From: Zingiber officinale
Taxonomy: Eukaryota > Streptophyta > Magnoliopsida > Zingiberales > Zingiberaceae
NCBI RefSeq assembly: GCF_018446385.1
Contig: NC_055989.1
Coordinates: 130,351,004 to 130,415,003 of the forward strand
Direction: 5' to 3'
DNA length: 64,000 bases
The notes under the pieces are model-generated. The model ran no database searches, was not told the DNA's origin, and worked only from the letters and a program-made list of their open reading frames with translations. Positions 49,507 to 61,906 of the stretch are shown here, in pieces (the first letter of the stretch is position 1; the number at the start of each line of letters is the position of its first letter). The position numbers were made by a program, and so were the translations under genes.

Positions 49507-51400
49507 TATCGTCGAGCTGACCGAGAGTCATCAAGTCAACACGGGCCCTCGCATCCTCTCCGAGGCAACTGGCCGATCAGCCGCTAGAAGAAATTCTTCT
49601 GTGGGGAGATGGAGGATGACCTTAACGACTCGACGACCGCTCGGATCCGACTGAGCTGAGGCTGAGCGGTCGGACGACTCGCCGAGCGGAGCGGAGATTA
49701 TACCGGAGAGCCTAAGCTGAAGATGAGCTCGTGGCTGGGAACTGATAGGTTGCGCTTCAAGGGAAGCCACAGGCAAATCAAGCTGGGAGGGAGTTTGGTC
49801 CGAAGAGATGGCCTCGACTGAAGCAGAGGCCAGGTTGACTGCTTCAGAGGGGGTGTCGACCTGCTCTGTCACCAGCTCCACATGTAACTGAGTGGGTGTG
49901 AAGGTCCGTCCGGCGCCGTTTGCGTATCACCAAGGGGGAGTCCTCGGCCGAGTGCCCCGCGTCCTCTGACGCAAGATGTCCAGCAGACGAGATGGCATCG
50001 CCGACCGTTTCGGTTGTGGGGAGCCGAACGGCCAGCTCTCCAACTACGGGTGGAGCTTCCTCGCTTTCACCCTCGTGCGAGCCGCTCGGTGCGATACCCA
50101 GATCGACCATCTCCTTAGCCGCTGCCGCCTCTACCTCGGCAGCCTTCAACCTCATCCGCTCGGTGGCCTTGGCACGCCACATAATGTCGGCTGCATAAAT
50201 GAAGAATAAATCAGTTAGACCAAAAGAAAGGGGGACGAAGAAAACACTTACCCATGCTGCTCGGAAGCTTCGTTCGGATCGGGCTCAATCCGAATATGTA
50301 CAGTACTCCCTCGTAAAGCAGCTTGTGGATGTTGAATCTTTGCCCGGCCAGCAGATTGGCTGCGTGGAGGTAATCTGGCTGGCTCTTGTATTTACCAAGG
50401 TCCGGCGGGCTCGGCACGGTGGTCTGTCATTTAGTTCGGAAAGGTGGCCGCTTGGGAAAACGAAGATAAAAGTAGTTCTCTTTCTAATGTTTGTTTGAGG
50501 TCGGCATCTTGTCGAAGAAAACAAGACCGATCCGCGACTAGAAGAGGAAGGTGCCCCACTCGGACTATTTAGGATAGTAGAAATAGTGGAAAGTCTTGGG
50601 AATTAAGGGGATATCGTGCAGCTTAAAGAGAACAACTACCCCGCACAACAACCGGAAGGAGTTCGGGACGAGTTGGCCGAGTGGGAGGTGAAAGTAGTTG
50701 CACACCTCAAGGATAAACGGATAAACAGGAAAACGTAGACCGACCACAAACTGGTCTCGAAAAAAGCAAACAGTGCCGATCGGAGGGTCATGTGGCCGAT
50801 CGGAGGGTCATGTGGCCGATCGGGTGGGTAGCTAGTATTAGTTCATGGTCAGAAGGAAGTTCAAAGGTTCGGGTGAGGCTCAGCGCATCCCTCTCGTCGA
50901 ACCGGCTCTCTGTGGTGGTATACCAGAGGCCGGGGGCGAGGTCGGACTGGCGAGAGGAACTGGCCATTGGTGATAAGGGTCGAAGCAAGAGATGGCAAGG
51001 GTTAACGAGAAGAATGGCTGGAACAGTGTCTAAGGGGGGCACGAATACGACGAGAGTGCAAAGAAAAACACAAAAGAACTGAAAGGAGAAGGGCTAAGGA
51101 GCCTTACAGAAGATATGACTGAAGGAGGAGGCGAGGGATCACCGAAACACAGAGAAACAAGTTTGCCGGAACACTGAACAAGATGGAGCAGAAGCCTTCG
51201 GATATGCACACGCCATAACGCGAAGCGGCTGGGGAGAGGAGATGTCCTTATAAACGTTGGGCTCGATCGAGTCCGAGCAGATCTGACCGTCGAATTCGAA
51301 AGGCCAAAGGTCACATTAGCCCTGACAGCTCGAGCGAGCGGTGACGGTTGCGCGACCATGTGGTTCCCGCTCACAGGTCGCATTTAATGAGCACCATTAT
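49507..51400 (-). mobile_element. Gypsy element remnant with Transposase_28-type gag
   Basis: On the minus strand, from about 51000 leftwards, the reading shows MASSSRQSDLAPGLWY, then RFPVYPFILEVCNYFHLPLG, a pattern of the N-terminal 'gypsy-type transposase' domain (PF04195) found in plant Tat-lineage Gypsy elements. Farther left are an Ala/Glu-rich segment (AAEVEAAAAKEMVDLG) and RKRRRTD. An upstream leader with a TATA-like 'gtttataagg' on the minus strand lies near 51250. Pol is absent. It is a broken fossil. Confidence 0.65.
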
Positions 51401-52535
51401 GCGGACGTGGTCGCGTGCTCAGCCTTAATGCGCGGTGATTTGCACGAATTCTGAGGAGATTCTAGGGATATTAGCGTTGACCAAGGCCGGAGCGACGGGA
51501 CAACCACTGGCAAGCAAAACTTTCCAAGTGCCAACCGGCGTCACGCCGATCGGCAACACCTGCTTGCGCCGTTTCCGACCAGATAGACGCTAACATCGGT
51601 AGCCGAGCAGCAGGAGTGTCACCAAGCTAACGGTCCAGTCAGTCGGACTTGCCGCCTCCTTCGACTAGACTTGAAGGGAATGCATGTGATCCGGTGGTAA
51701 GGATCGGAGGCCCACATAAGAAGGGGTCAACGACACGGGAGAGTCAATGTTCCAGCTGAGTGGGGAGGAAGTCTCCTGGCCGACCGGCCTGAGTAGATCC
51801 CTGGCCGGCGCGAAGACAGCTCGACCTCAGGTCGAGCTTCCGACGCTCACAAGCTCTTATAGAGGAACCGCTAGGTCGAGTGGCCAACCTGCTCGGCCAG
51901 ACTGTAGAACAGCTAGCATGTACCTCGTCCGAGTATGTGATCGAGCGACTTTCCCATTCGGTCCGAGGTGCATGTATACCCGAGCGCCCTGGAGGCTGAG
52001 CGGCCAGCTCGTTCGACCCAAGTAGAGACAAAAGGCTTAGAAGAGGACAAAAGGGGCAGCTAGTGATATCATTCTCGAGACATCTGCCGTCGACAAACAG
52101 CATGGTCGGCGGCAGGGCTGTACCGAGGATCGTACGGAGGAAGTTTCCGCTGCCGTGGCAGAGATATGCTCGGACAGTTGCCGTATGACGTCAAGCATGC
52201 TTTTCTGACACAACCATTCTGAGGTATGCTTCGAGGAACGTGTACGCCTCGGGAAGCGTGCACATGCCTCTCCGCGATCCTATATAAAGACCTCCAGACT
52301 TCGACGGAGGTATGATTTTTCTCCTCATCTACTGTAGCCACAGTGTCTCTATTCCGCCTCTGTTTCATCTCGCCATCGTCTGACTTGAGCGTCGGATGGT
52401 CGTCGTCGGGAACCCATTCTCGGCCCCGCTTTGTTACAGGTTCATCGGAGGCCCACGTCACTGCGGAGATCACCCGAAGGCAACAGAGAGCGCCACGTCC
52501 CCAGTCGCCATCGACTCAGCGCACGGACAGGATCA
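51401..52535 (+). mobile_element. Gypsy LTR-like segment
   Basis: GC-rich sequence with a plus-strand TATA-like 'cctatataaag' near 52279, followed by a 'gacttgagcgtcggatgg' segment (about 52381) and a downstream part that resembles the ends of Tat-lineage LTRs. Its orientation is opposite to the neighbouring gag, so the two may not belong to one insertion. Limits are approximate. Confidence 0.45.
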
Positions 52536-52900
52536 TATATATATATACACACACGACAATAATATTAAAAAAATATATTTAAAAATTTAACTTAATTAAA
52601 TTTATGTGTAGACTATTTGTAATTTAAGAAATATCAAAATAACTGATATTAAAATATTTAATGTTGTACGTTAAAATACTAAACGACAATAAATAAGAAT
52701 ATATATATATAATTTAATCTAATTAAATTTATTTATAATAATAATAAAAAAATAAATTTATATGGTAATAATAAATTTGTTAGATTAAAAAAAATTAAAT
52801 AAATTTATATTATATTTTAATATGATATGTGAATATAAACATAGCACGCTATGTTTATTTATTAAAATCTAAATTCTAAGTTTATTAAACCATCAAGTTC
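52536..52900. other. AT-rich spacer upstream of the phosphoglycerate mutase gene
   Basis: Simple A/T-rich sequence with TA repeats near 52538 and 52700. It must contain the gene's proximal promoter; no clear single element stands out. Confidence 0.5.
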
Positions 52901-52904
52901 TCCC

Positions 52905-53026
52905 GATGTCCCACGCGCCTGAACCCTAAACAACGGCCGCCTTCTTCTTCTTCTCACGCTCTCTCGCGCTGTTGAATCAGGTCACGCCGGGAGCACCTCC
53001 GACGCAGTTGTTCGATTCCTCCGGAG
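52905..53026 (+). other. Probable 5'-leader exon of the phosphoglycerate mutase gene
   Basis: A GC- and CT-rich stretch containing 'gaaccctaaac' and 'cttcttcttcttct' ends at a good donor, GGAG|GTAATC, after 53026. Acceptors lie at 54374 and, in the duplicate, at 54544. Confidence 0.55.
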
Positions 53027-54342
53027 GTAATCATCACCGTTCCCTTTTCCGATCCGTTCTTTTCCAACCATTTTTGCCTTTATAACGTCCAAGAACGCCG
53101 TGCCACAACAACTGACGTTATGCACCGGAAAAATGGAACGACATGAGGCGTTCCCGTGTCGGAACGTCCGATCCGGCCGTTCCACTGCCGTTCCAACGAA
53201 CCACTCTCATCCAGGGCTGGGCATTTTACTATGAGCGTTTTCATAAGTTTTAGAAAGAATATTTACTTGATTTTGAAAAGATTATGATTTTAAAATTTTC
53301 TTGTTCTAGTAAATCCATCTAGCTTTAGTATTTGGGTAGGTATTCTGAGAATGTTCCTTGTCTTCAAAAATCAGATAAGAATTTATCCTAGAGTATCTGG
53401 ATTTTATTATTATTTTCACTTCAACTGCATATTTGTTCATTTTCAATTTGTTAACCATTTTCAATTTGTTAACAATCAGGATCATCTGATATCAATTACT
53501 CATTTATAGTTACTGTTTATTTCATACTTCACGTTATTTTTTAGTTATGGGCTTATGTCTTGTTGTTATCCTGTTTTGATTTTTTAATAATTAAATTTAA
53601 TAGAAATATCACACTAAGCTGTTGTGTACTAAATTTGGTCAATTACTCTGATTCTGCCTGAATCTGATGGACATTGTGGGAGTTAAAATTTAAACAGTTA
53701 ATAAACACGAATAAGTAATTACTATCATTTCTTTCCTTTCAATTTTGCGCAACTAGACAAGAAAAATGGAATAGCAGAAATCAGATATTACAATTCACTT
53801 CCTTTCTTCTGTTTAACTTATATTGTTTCATTTTCTCCAATTGTTTTATCCGGTAAGTGTTGCTTGATGAACTAAATAACCATGTATTTGAATTTGTTAA
53901 AGTTCTAAAACAGTTTTCAGTATTTTTTTAATAGCTTTAGATGATCCAATTTTTGCCTATTATATATGTAACACAGAATGTGCTAGGATTATGCAAAACA
54001 ATCGTTTGACATGATTCATAGTGGCACACTAGATTTCTTAAAATTGTCTCACTTAATTTTGGCTGTTGTTTTGTAGTTGGGAAATGCATGGGATCAATGT
54101 GTGCAATCTAGTTCATTCTATAATCTTGTGGGTAACACAAAATTGTGAGAAGCTTCAATTTATAATGCTAAAGTTACATAATGATCCTTTTGTTGTATGA
54201 TGTGCATATGCATCTATTTGTTTTTTGTTTATAAAGAATTGGTGTTCCAGTAAATTATTCTAATCTGAAAAACTTCAAAAGCATGCCATTATATTTCTTT
54301 GTTATTCTCTTGGTATCATTGAATGAAAGAAACATGAGAAAT

Positions 54343-54682
54343 TACTAACTTCTCTTTTGTATTTTGTCTTCTAGGTCATTTCACCAGTTCAGTTGAAGCT
54401 TTTTTATCTTCTTGTCAAATTCATTATTTTTCATAAAAGAAGGGACAATAAGAACCTCAGGAAGTATAAATTATGAGTATGGACAAGACTGCCAAGAGAA
54501 GTGTGGCATTTATACTAACTTCTCTTTTGTATTTTGTCTTCTAGGTCATTTCACCAGTTCAGTTGAAGCTTTTTTATCTTCTTGTCAAATTCATTATTTT
54601 TCATAAAAGAAGGGACAATAAGAACCTCAGGAAGCATAAATTATGAGTATGGACAAGACTGCTAAGAGAAGTGTGGCATTTA
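54343..54682 (+). repeat. 170-bp tandem duplication over splice acceptor and start codon
   Basis: Copies at 54343-54512 and 54513-54682 differ at about two of 170 positions. Each contains the pyrimidine tract and acceptor 'gtcttctag', the leader, ATGAGTATGGAC and the first 13 or so codons. Only the second copy leads into the main reading frame. Confidence 0.95.
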
Positions 54683-57600
54683 TACTAATTGATGGATTAG
54701 GGGATGTATCTCTTCCTCAGTTAAAGTACATGACTCCTCTTCAAGTGGCAAATGCTCCTAACTTGGATGCAATAGCTTCAGCTGGTGTTAATGGACTGAT
54801 GGACCCTGTTGAAGCAGGCTTGGGTTGTGGGAGTGACACTGCACATCTTTCTCTACTAGGCTATGATCCAAGAATCTATTACCGGGGACGAGGAGCATTT
54901 GAGTCAATGGGTGCTGGATTAGCCATGTCACCAGGAGATATTGCCTTTAAGGTAAGAATCTAACGTCATATCAATCCAAGTTACAAAATGATTTTTCACT
55001 ATTCTGCCCATAACCCCAATGTATGAGATTTAATATCACATTAGCTCTGTGAAGAAACTAGCATGTTGTGTCCTTTGCTTTGCTTAGATAAAGATAACAT
55101 TTCTCTTGCATGCATCTTTATAGGCTGGTTGTATCTAAAAACTCTGGTTGATTAAAAGATATGTGACATGCCTTTTTAGATAGCTTGATGCTCATGCTAT
55201 ATGGATCCATGAAGATTGTATAAATTTATACCCAAGTGCCTTACTTTAGTAAGGCGTACGCCTCACCTTGCACCTAGTGCCTCAAGCCCCATAGCACCTA
55301 TGCGCTTTTGGGCGTCTCACGTTTTAAATATGGATTCATCCCAAATCTAATTTTAAACTGGAGGCACTTTCCTCTGAATTTGAAATCGTAGTGGTGAGCT
55401 TACTCTGCAAATATCATTAATCTTGCATTATGTTCATCTCTAAAGCTTAATCCAAAACCTGATTTAAAATGAATTCCTTCTTCAGTCTTCTGAAATTGAA
55501 ATCCTAGTTACGTTGCAAATATTATCTTGCACTATAACCATATAAACGGTGAATGAATTTGTTTTAGTTGCATGCTTTGTTCGGTTTGTCATATTTGTAT
55601 CGGTTTTTGATTTGATTTTATTTGAACATGCAACTGAACTATTTTAAAATTTCAGTCAAATTTTGCCACTTTGGATAAGGAAAGTGGAATTGTGACGAGC
55701 AGGAGGGCTGATAGGCACTTTGAGGAAGAAGGCCCTATTCTTTGTGCTGCTTTGGATGGAATGAAGCTGTCATCTTTTCCAGAATATGAAGTGAGAGTCA
55801 GGTGCAATCAATTCTACATATTAAAATATGAAACTATTGGTTGTTTAAATAGAAATTTAAGTTGAGATCTCTTGTTAGTTAGATGGGCAACTTTTCTGTG
55901 TTAGAAATATATGCTCAAAGCATCCTCTTAGGAACTAAATTTAGTGCCTTTATGAAGTTGTTTATACGTTTTTAATTTTCCATGCACTTTTGATGATATA
56001 TTTTGACATTTGACTAGCTTGTCATATTTTAAATGGATACAATTGAATTTCATTAAATATCTTTTGCATTTATAATTGTGAAAAATGATTTACTAGACTG
56101 TGACATGAACAGTTGTGCACTACTTTTCTGATAAATAATCCAACAAATAATTGACCATGGGATTGATATCTAATGAGGAAATATTCTAAGCAATCATATG
56201 CAAATTTAGTAATGGCATTGAAATCAATCGGTAATTCAATCATAATTGATTGTTTTGCACATTGGTAAGTGAAGATTTCTTTTATCAAGGTTGAATTGTT
56301 TCACCATCACTCATATTTTGTTGAGCTGATTACAAATAATTTTGAGATGCCATTTTAACTAGCAAAGCTAATAAGAATATCCTATTCTAACAGGTATGCC
56401 ACCGAGCACAGATGTGGGGTTGTTGTGAAAGGACCAAAATTAAGTGGAAATATTTCTGGAACTGACCCATTGAAAGATAACCGCTTACTTCTAAAGGCAG
56501 AGGCTCTAGATGACACAGAGGAAGCAAAAAACACAGCAGCTGTTGTCAATGAACTGTCAAAAGAAATGTCAAAGATTCTAGTAGCTCACCCTGTAAATGC
56601 AAAAAGGTTAGCAGAAGGAAAGAATATTGCAAATGTTGTACTCTTACGAGGTTGTGGCATACGGATCGAGGTTAGTCACCATTCTTGTTCCAATTTTTGT
56701 AGATTTACTATCCTGACTGCTGAACTGTAAATTGTTAATATTCTTCACATCTGTTGAATCATTCTGGATGTTGTATGCAAAAACAATAACATGTTTTGCA
56801 TACAAGATCAATTTTCTTTTCTTGTTACAATTTAAAAGAATACTTGAGTAAACTTGATAAACATTATTGATTGATCTACAATATTTCTTTTTATAGATCT
56901 TAAAATGGTAGATTTCTCTTTATTATAAATTACTATATTAAAACTTTAGACTTACAAAAAAAAAAGATTTCATGGAAGTTTGTTAGGATAACAGATATTC
57001 TTTCATTGATGACATTTTATTGATGTCAAAAAATCTACAAGATTCACCCCTCGTGTTCCAGGACAACTGATTATTAACTTAGGAATGCCATTTTTTGAAT
57101 CTAAATTGCATATTGACATACAAATTAGACATGTGGTAGGATCAAATAGTATCATTCAGAATTTTTAATTTGATTTTTTTAATATGATATGTCTACCAGG
57201 TCCCTCCATTTGAGAAGCAACATGGATTATCTCCATGCATGGTAGCTCCCACAAAAATCATAGCAGGATTGGGTTTGTCATTGGGAATTGACGTTCTTGT
57301 AGCACCAGGAGCAACTGGGGATTACCGAACACTTCTAACATCGAAGGCTACAGCAATAGCAAAAGCACTATCTGTTCCGCTACAGACTCCTCCATTCATC
57401 TTTGTGCCAGGGGAGGATGAACATAGACCTGGCCGAGCTCAGGGATATGATTTTGGATTCCTTCACATAAAGGTTAGGTTTAAATATCTCATGGTCAGCC
57501 ACATAAAAGATAAAAAAAATGGAATTAAACAAGAAAAAGAAGCATGCACATGCATCTAAATCCCAAGGGGATTTCTCCCTGTTGGCGACAGAATTACCTG

Positions 57601-58127
57601 CATGTTAGGAAGGGTTTGACCATATTTTATGTTATTTTATTTGACAGGCAATAGATGACGCTGGTCACGATAAGGCAAGCATCTTGAAGGTTAAAGCCCT
57701 AGAAGATGTTGATAGAGCCATAGGTCAGCTGGCAAGACTCTTATGGCAGGCAGAAAAAACTGGCAACTTTCAATACTATTTATGTGTCACTGGAGATCAC
57801 TCAACTCCTGTAGAGTATGGCGACCACAGTTTTGAAGCAGTTCCATTTGCTTTATGTCAATTAAGGGACTTCGTTAGATCCGTGGGAGAATCAAATATAA
57901 ACAACGTTTCTCTGGAGCCTTTTCCACTTCCTTCAGTGAATGCTAGGGAAGATCTGACTGACATAATAAAAGAATCTCAGGAAGTGAACAAAGACCTTAA
58001 AGCTTTCAACGGAGACTCAGTCTGTCAGTTCAGTGAGATTGCAGCTGCTAGGGGCTGCTTAGGAAGGTTTCCTGGAAGTGAGATGATGGGGGTGATAAAG
58101 AAGTTTATCAAAATGAAGAATGAGTAG
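54643..58127 (+). CDS. Cofactor-independent phosphoglycerate mutase, archaeal type
   Basis: Five coding exons: 54643-54951, 55656-55801, 56394-56670, 57200-57472 and 57648-58127; all introns are GT-AG and the frame gives 494 aa. The protein belongs to the alkaline-phosphatase superfamily and matches the ApgM-type 2,3-bisphosphoglycerate-independent mutases, which interconvert 3- and 2-phosphoglycerate in glycolysis with two metal ions. Seen: the metal-binding IDGLGD (16-21), the nucleophile serine in GCGSDTAHLS (Ser64), LAPGATGDY-like segment LVAPGATGDYRTLL, PGEDEHRPGRAQGYDFGFLH, and the C-terminal metal ligands in TGDHSTPVEYGDHSFEAVPF (Asp385, His386, Asp394, His395). No transit peptide is evident, so a cytosolic location is likely. 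The start is in the second copy of a 170-base duplication; the ATG in the first copy is out of frame with it. This family is distinct from the classical plant iPGAM; its physiological weight in plants is less known. Confidence 0.93.
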
Positions 58128-60480
58128 TTAGTTCTAAATGTACTGACCTACGAGCAGAATCTTTTGAATTGAACTTATAAATGAACTGATAATCTTGAGC
58201 TTGTTTCAGTTAACATCAAAAATATTTAGTCCTTACTGCTCGGAGATCGCCAGGTTCAAATAACTTGTTTGCCAAGATGGTTGAACCATGCAAATAAAAT
58301 AAGATTTGAGATGCTTTCGGTTTTTTTCTATTGACTGAGCATAATTTTTCTAGTAACACAGGTAGCAGGATCAGAATCAAATGTAACTTCGCACCATATT
58401 GTTTCAGTTGTATTCTAAATGGTACTTATTGGAGTGACCTCTTAGTCAAGCGTGCATACATGAGAACTGCTGCATCATTTTGTCCATTCCTTCGGATGAT
58501 TCATGGGATATAGGGTATGTTGCAAAACTCTTTTCATTTAAAATTTTGTTTGTTTATTGACCTTGCAAATTAAGTTGAGATGAGATTAGGAATATGCAGT
58601 CCTGTATTTCTGGATAGTCAACTTTGCAGCTTAAATTCACATTAATCAGGAGTTAAAATGTTGAGTCGAGTTAGTATTTTGGATGCCTTATAATGTATAA
58701 AGTACGTTTTTTCGCTATTACAAACTTTAAATTTGTTTTTCTTGTCGTGAAGAGAGAAAATAGGGTGTATAGATGAAAGAGCTGTGATTTTTTTTTTCTT
58801 TTATCATGTTAATTGCTCTCAAGGATGAACATTTATTTTAATTTACTTGGAGAGAATTCCGAAGGATAGAAATTAGTCAATAATGATGCTAATATATTGG
58901 GAAATTCTCTTCTTAACCAGCATGTTCCATCAATTAAGTACCACTACCTATCTTCTAATAACAAAGTTGTGAATTGAAGAGCTTATGCAATGTCATCACA
59001 ACCATGGAGATAATCAAGAACTTGCCTCCATTTCTTGAGTTCTATCTCTTCAAGTTCTTTCTCATAAATGCTCATTCAAGCTTCATAGTTATCTTTTTGC
59101 AAATTCCTCATTTGACATCAAATTTTCCAGTACAAAATTGCTAATTAGAGCCACTTACTGCTGATAGATACCTTCAAAAGGTGGCCTTTCTGAGATGATA
59201 AGGTCTAAATTTCCAATAACACAGTGATGTTCTCTCAACATTAATAACTTAACGTGTAGAGTAAAATAAGTTATTTAATCTCTTGTGTAACTTCTTTGAT
59301 TGTGTCCTCTTTATTCAAATTCTAGTGGATAGATTAAACAAACTACAGAAGAATATATTCTTGTAAACTTGGCTAGATCCTGCTTGAAGAATTAGTTCCA
59401 TGAGAGTGGTTTAGTACCTAATGGTTTAACAGGATTAATTATACATTTTAAGCCTTTTAGCGAGATTGTAGTAGCCCAAGTTGGATAGAAATTTATGTGA
59501 TGCAAAGCGATCCAGCAAGGTAGACTAAGGAACATAATATAGTTTATTGATCTTTGAAGACTCATATAGCTTCTAACTTATAGGAGGCAAAAGGCTACCC
59601 CCGCAAGTGAAGTGCAGTAATAAAACTTGTCTACATTTCAAATGGGATAAATATTCTAGAGGTCGACTCTGAGTGTGCAAGGAAAAAGATTGTCTATCTA
59701 CAAGATTAGTTAAGCGATGCTTGGACACATGAAGAGGAGGAAAAGGGGGTTATAACTTGGAAAAGGACTCTACACCATCAAAATGAGTACACAAAAGGAA
59801 TCATGCATGAATTCATGCAGGTTCCAGTTAGTCCAAAACCATGCATGATGCTGCCAAGCAAGAAAAGAGGTGTGGAAGTTAATGGCTAGTCAAGGTGAAT
59901 GCAGTCCCGAGGTTCATGAAGTGGAAGGATTGCATTCCATCATGATCATGAATGAAAGAGACTTCCATGCAACTTTCAATTAAGAAATTGCTTCTTCATG
60001 CATTATTGGTGGCAAACTTCTTCAGGCATTATTCATCAGAGGGGATCATCAGCAAAAGAGAGAAAAAAGACGTAGGAGAAGGAGCTAAAGGGAATCCAGC
60101 AGGAGAAAGAAAGTTGATGGTTTTTTAGATCTTTTCAACTATATTTCTGATGCCTAGACTTTTTCCTTATGGTGTGCGGCAGGGAGATTGAAGAGGTTTT
60201 TGTTTATTTAAAAAGAGAGGCAACGTGAAAGGCAATATAAAAATAGGCCTACAGTAGACTAAGAGAATCCTTTCTTTTCTTTCCTCCGTTTACAGTCTTT
60301 CAATACATTACACACTGTTTATATACATACATATAATTTTGATATCCAACTAATTAATCTGGAAGATAAATAATTTTTGAAAACATAATTTATACACTTA
60401 GAAGTGACTTGTAAGATATTTATTTAGAAATTCAAATTGATCCTTTTATTATTCTTCAGAATCTTTGAATATTTTGACAG
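58128..60480. other. Intergenic region without recognised exons
   Basis: I looked here for the 5' exons of ALG3 and found none. The part from about 59750 to 60310 has purine-rich sequence and a 'tataaaaatagg' motif and could be a worn LTR, but I cannot assign it. Confidence 0.5.
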
Positions 60481-61906
60481 CTTCCATGGTGGGCTTTCGG
60501 TTTCCTTTGTTTGTCAAAGAGGGTGCATTCCATTTTTGTTCTTAGTCTGTTTAATGACTGTTTTGCAATGACTTTGCTTCATGCTTCTCTAGTTTTGGTT
60601 CTATGTCAAAAATGGCATATGGCTTTGATTATTTACAGGTACACTTTTTTTATCTGTCAAATATCATAAGCAATAGTAAATGAGGTTTATGACTATGATG
60701 GTTGATGTCTATTTGTGTTTTGATCTTTCACATTTGCCTTTTGTCTCTGTAGTGGAGCTGTGGCAATTAAGATGAATGTTCTTCTTTATGCACCACCTCT
60801 GTTTCTGCTCATGTTGAAGGTATACAAATATGCTACTGAAGATCCATTTATTAGATATTTTGGTCCATCTGTAATCTGTTGATGCTTATTGATAGTTTTC
60901 TGTTGTTAATTTGTGTATCATGCTGTAGGCTCTTGATATTAAGGGCGTCTTTTCTACCTTGTTTGGTGCTGCACTAGTGCAGGTATCAGTCTATGAATCT
61001 ACATGTTTTTCTTTACCATATCCTTCAAAGCGTAAATTTCTTGTTCTACTTCTACACATTTTAAAATTTTGGATTATTACAATCTACTTAATATTGGAAT
61101 CTCTTCCATAACATATTCTTTTTTATGCTTTTCGTGTTTCTCTTTCCTGTACTGGTATTCTTGAATTGGCTTTATTCATCCATATCAGGTTTCACTTTTT
61201 AGTGAAATTCTATATTTCATAATTTGTCTCTCTCCTTGAAAGATCCTTTACAGTTTACACACTAAGGAAATTTGGCCATTAGTATTCTGTTTATTGTTTG
61301 AATGAACTGAATTGTCACATTTGACATGTACCTGGTAAATTTTCTGGCGTCATGTGAGTTTTCTGTCCAATTTCATGTCGAAAGATGCATGCTTGTTGAT
61401 AGAGAAGAAAGACACCAATCAACTAGAAAGAAACAATTTTTTCATTGAGATCATTTTCACATGGATGAATTAGTTATTTCGTAATAGCTTTTCAGTTCTT
61501 TTTGAATCCTTTTTGTCAATAAGAGTCAGCCCATATATGCCCTTAGTTGTATAGTGATAATTTGGTGATATTGGCGCAATTAGTTTGACTTAAACCAGCC
61601 TTTGATGTTCCTTATAGTGCTAGCACCTCAACAATGCTTAGTTTTCTAGATTTATCTATACTTATTTATTATTTTATGCCTTCATCTCTTTATAAAATAA
61701 TAATTTAATCACTTGAACTCTGGTTTTTAAGAGTTTCATGCTCTTTCAACTCAATGCTTAGCAAACCACTTATGGATTTACATTTCCCTTCTTAACAATT
61801 AAATGGTGAATTTGCAGATTATATTGGGCTTACCTTTCTTGCTGACATATCCAGTTGAGTACTTATCAAGAGCCTTTAACCTTGGACGTGTCTTCATTCA
61901 TTTCTG
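60481..61906 (+). pseudogene. ALG3: ALG3 alpha-1,3-mannosyltransferase, four middle exons only
   Basis: Exons at 60481-60638, 60753-60819, 60929-60982 and 61818-61906 keep phase through GT-AG introns and read LPWWAFGFLCLSKRVHSIFV, LFNDCFAMTLLHASLVLVLC, then GAVAIKMNVLLYAPPLFLLM, ALDIKGVFSTLFGAALVQ, and GLPFLLTYPVEYLSRAFNLG with RVFIHFW. This is the middle of ALG3 (NOT56), the ER membrane enzyme that adds the first lumenal mannose from dolichol-phosphate-mannose to the Man5 N-glycan precursor. About 122 of roughly 430 residues are present. The earlier exons, for the N-terminal membrane region and the conserved acidic loop, are not found in the 2.35 kb back to the previous gene, so the locus looks 5'-truncated. 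The next exon is expected after 61906 but none is seen before the hAT element at 62157; it could lie past the window. No stop occurs within the four exons. Confidence 0.72.

Noticed and set aside
58331-58513. 60-codon open frame after the phosphoglycerate mutase gene, considered as a missing ALG3 exon
   Set aside because: The translation shows none of the expected N-terminal ALG3 residues.
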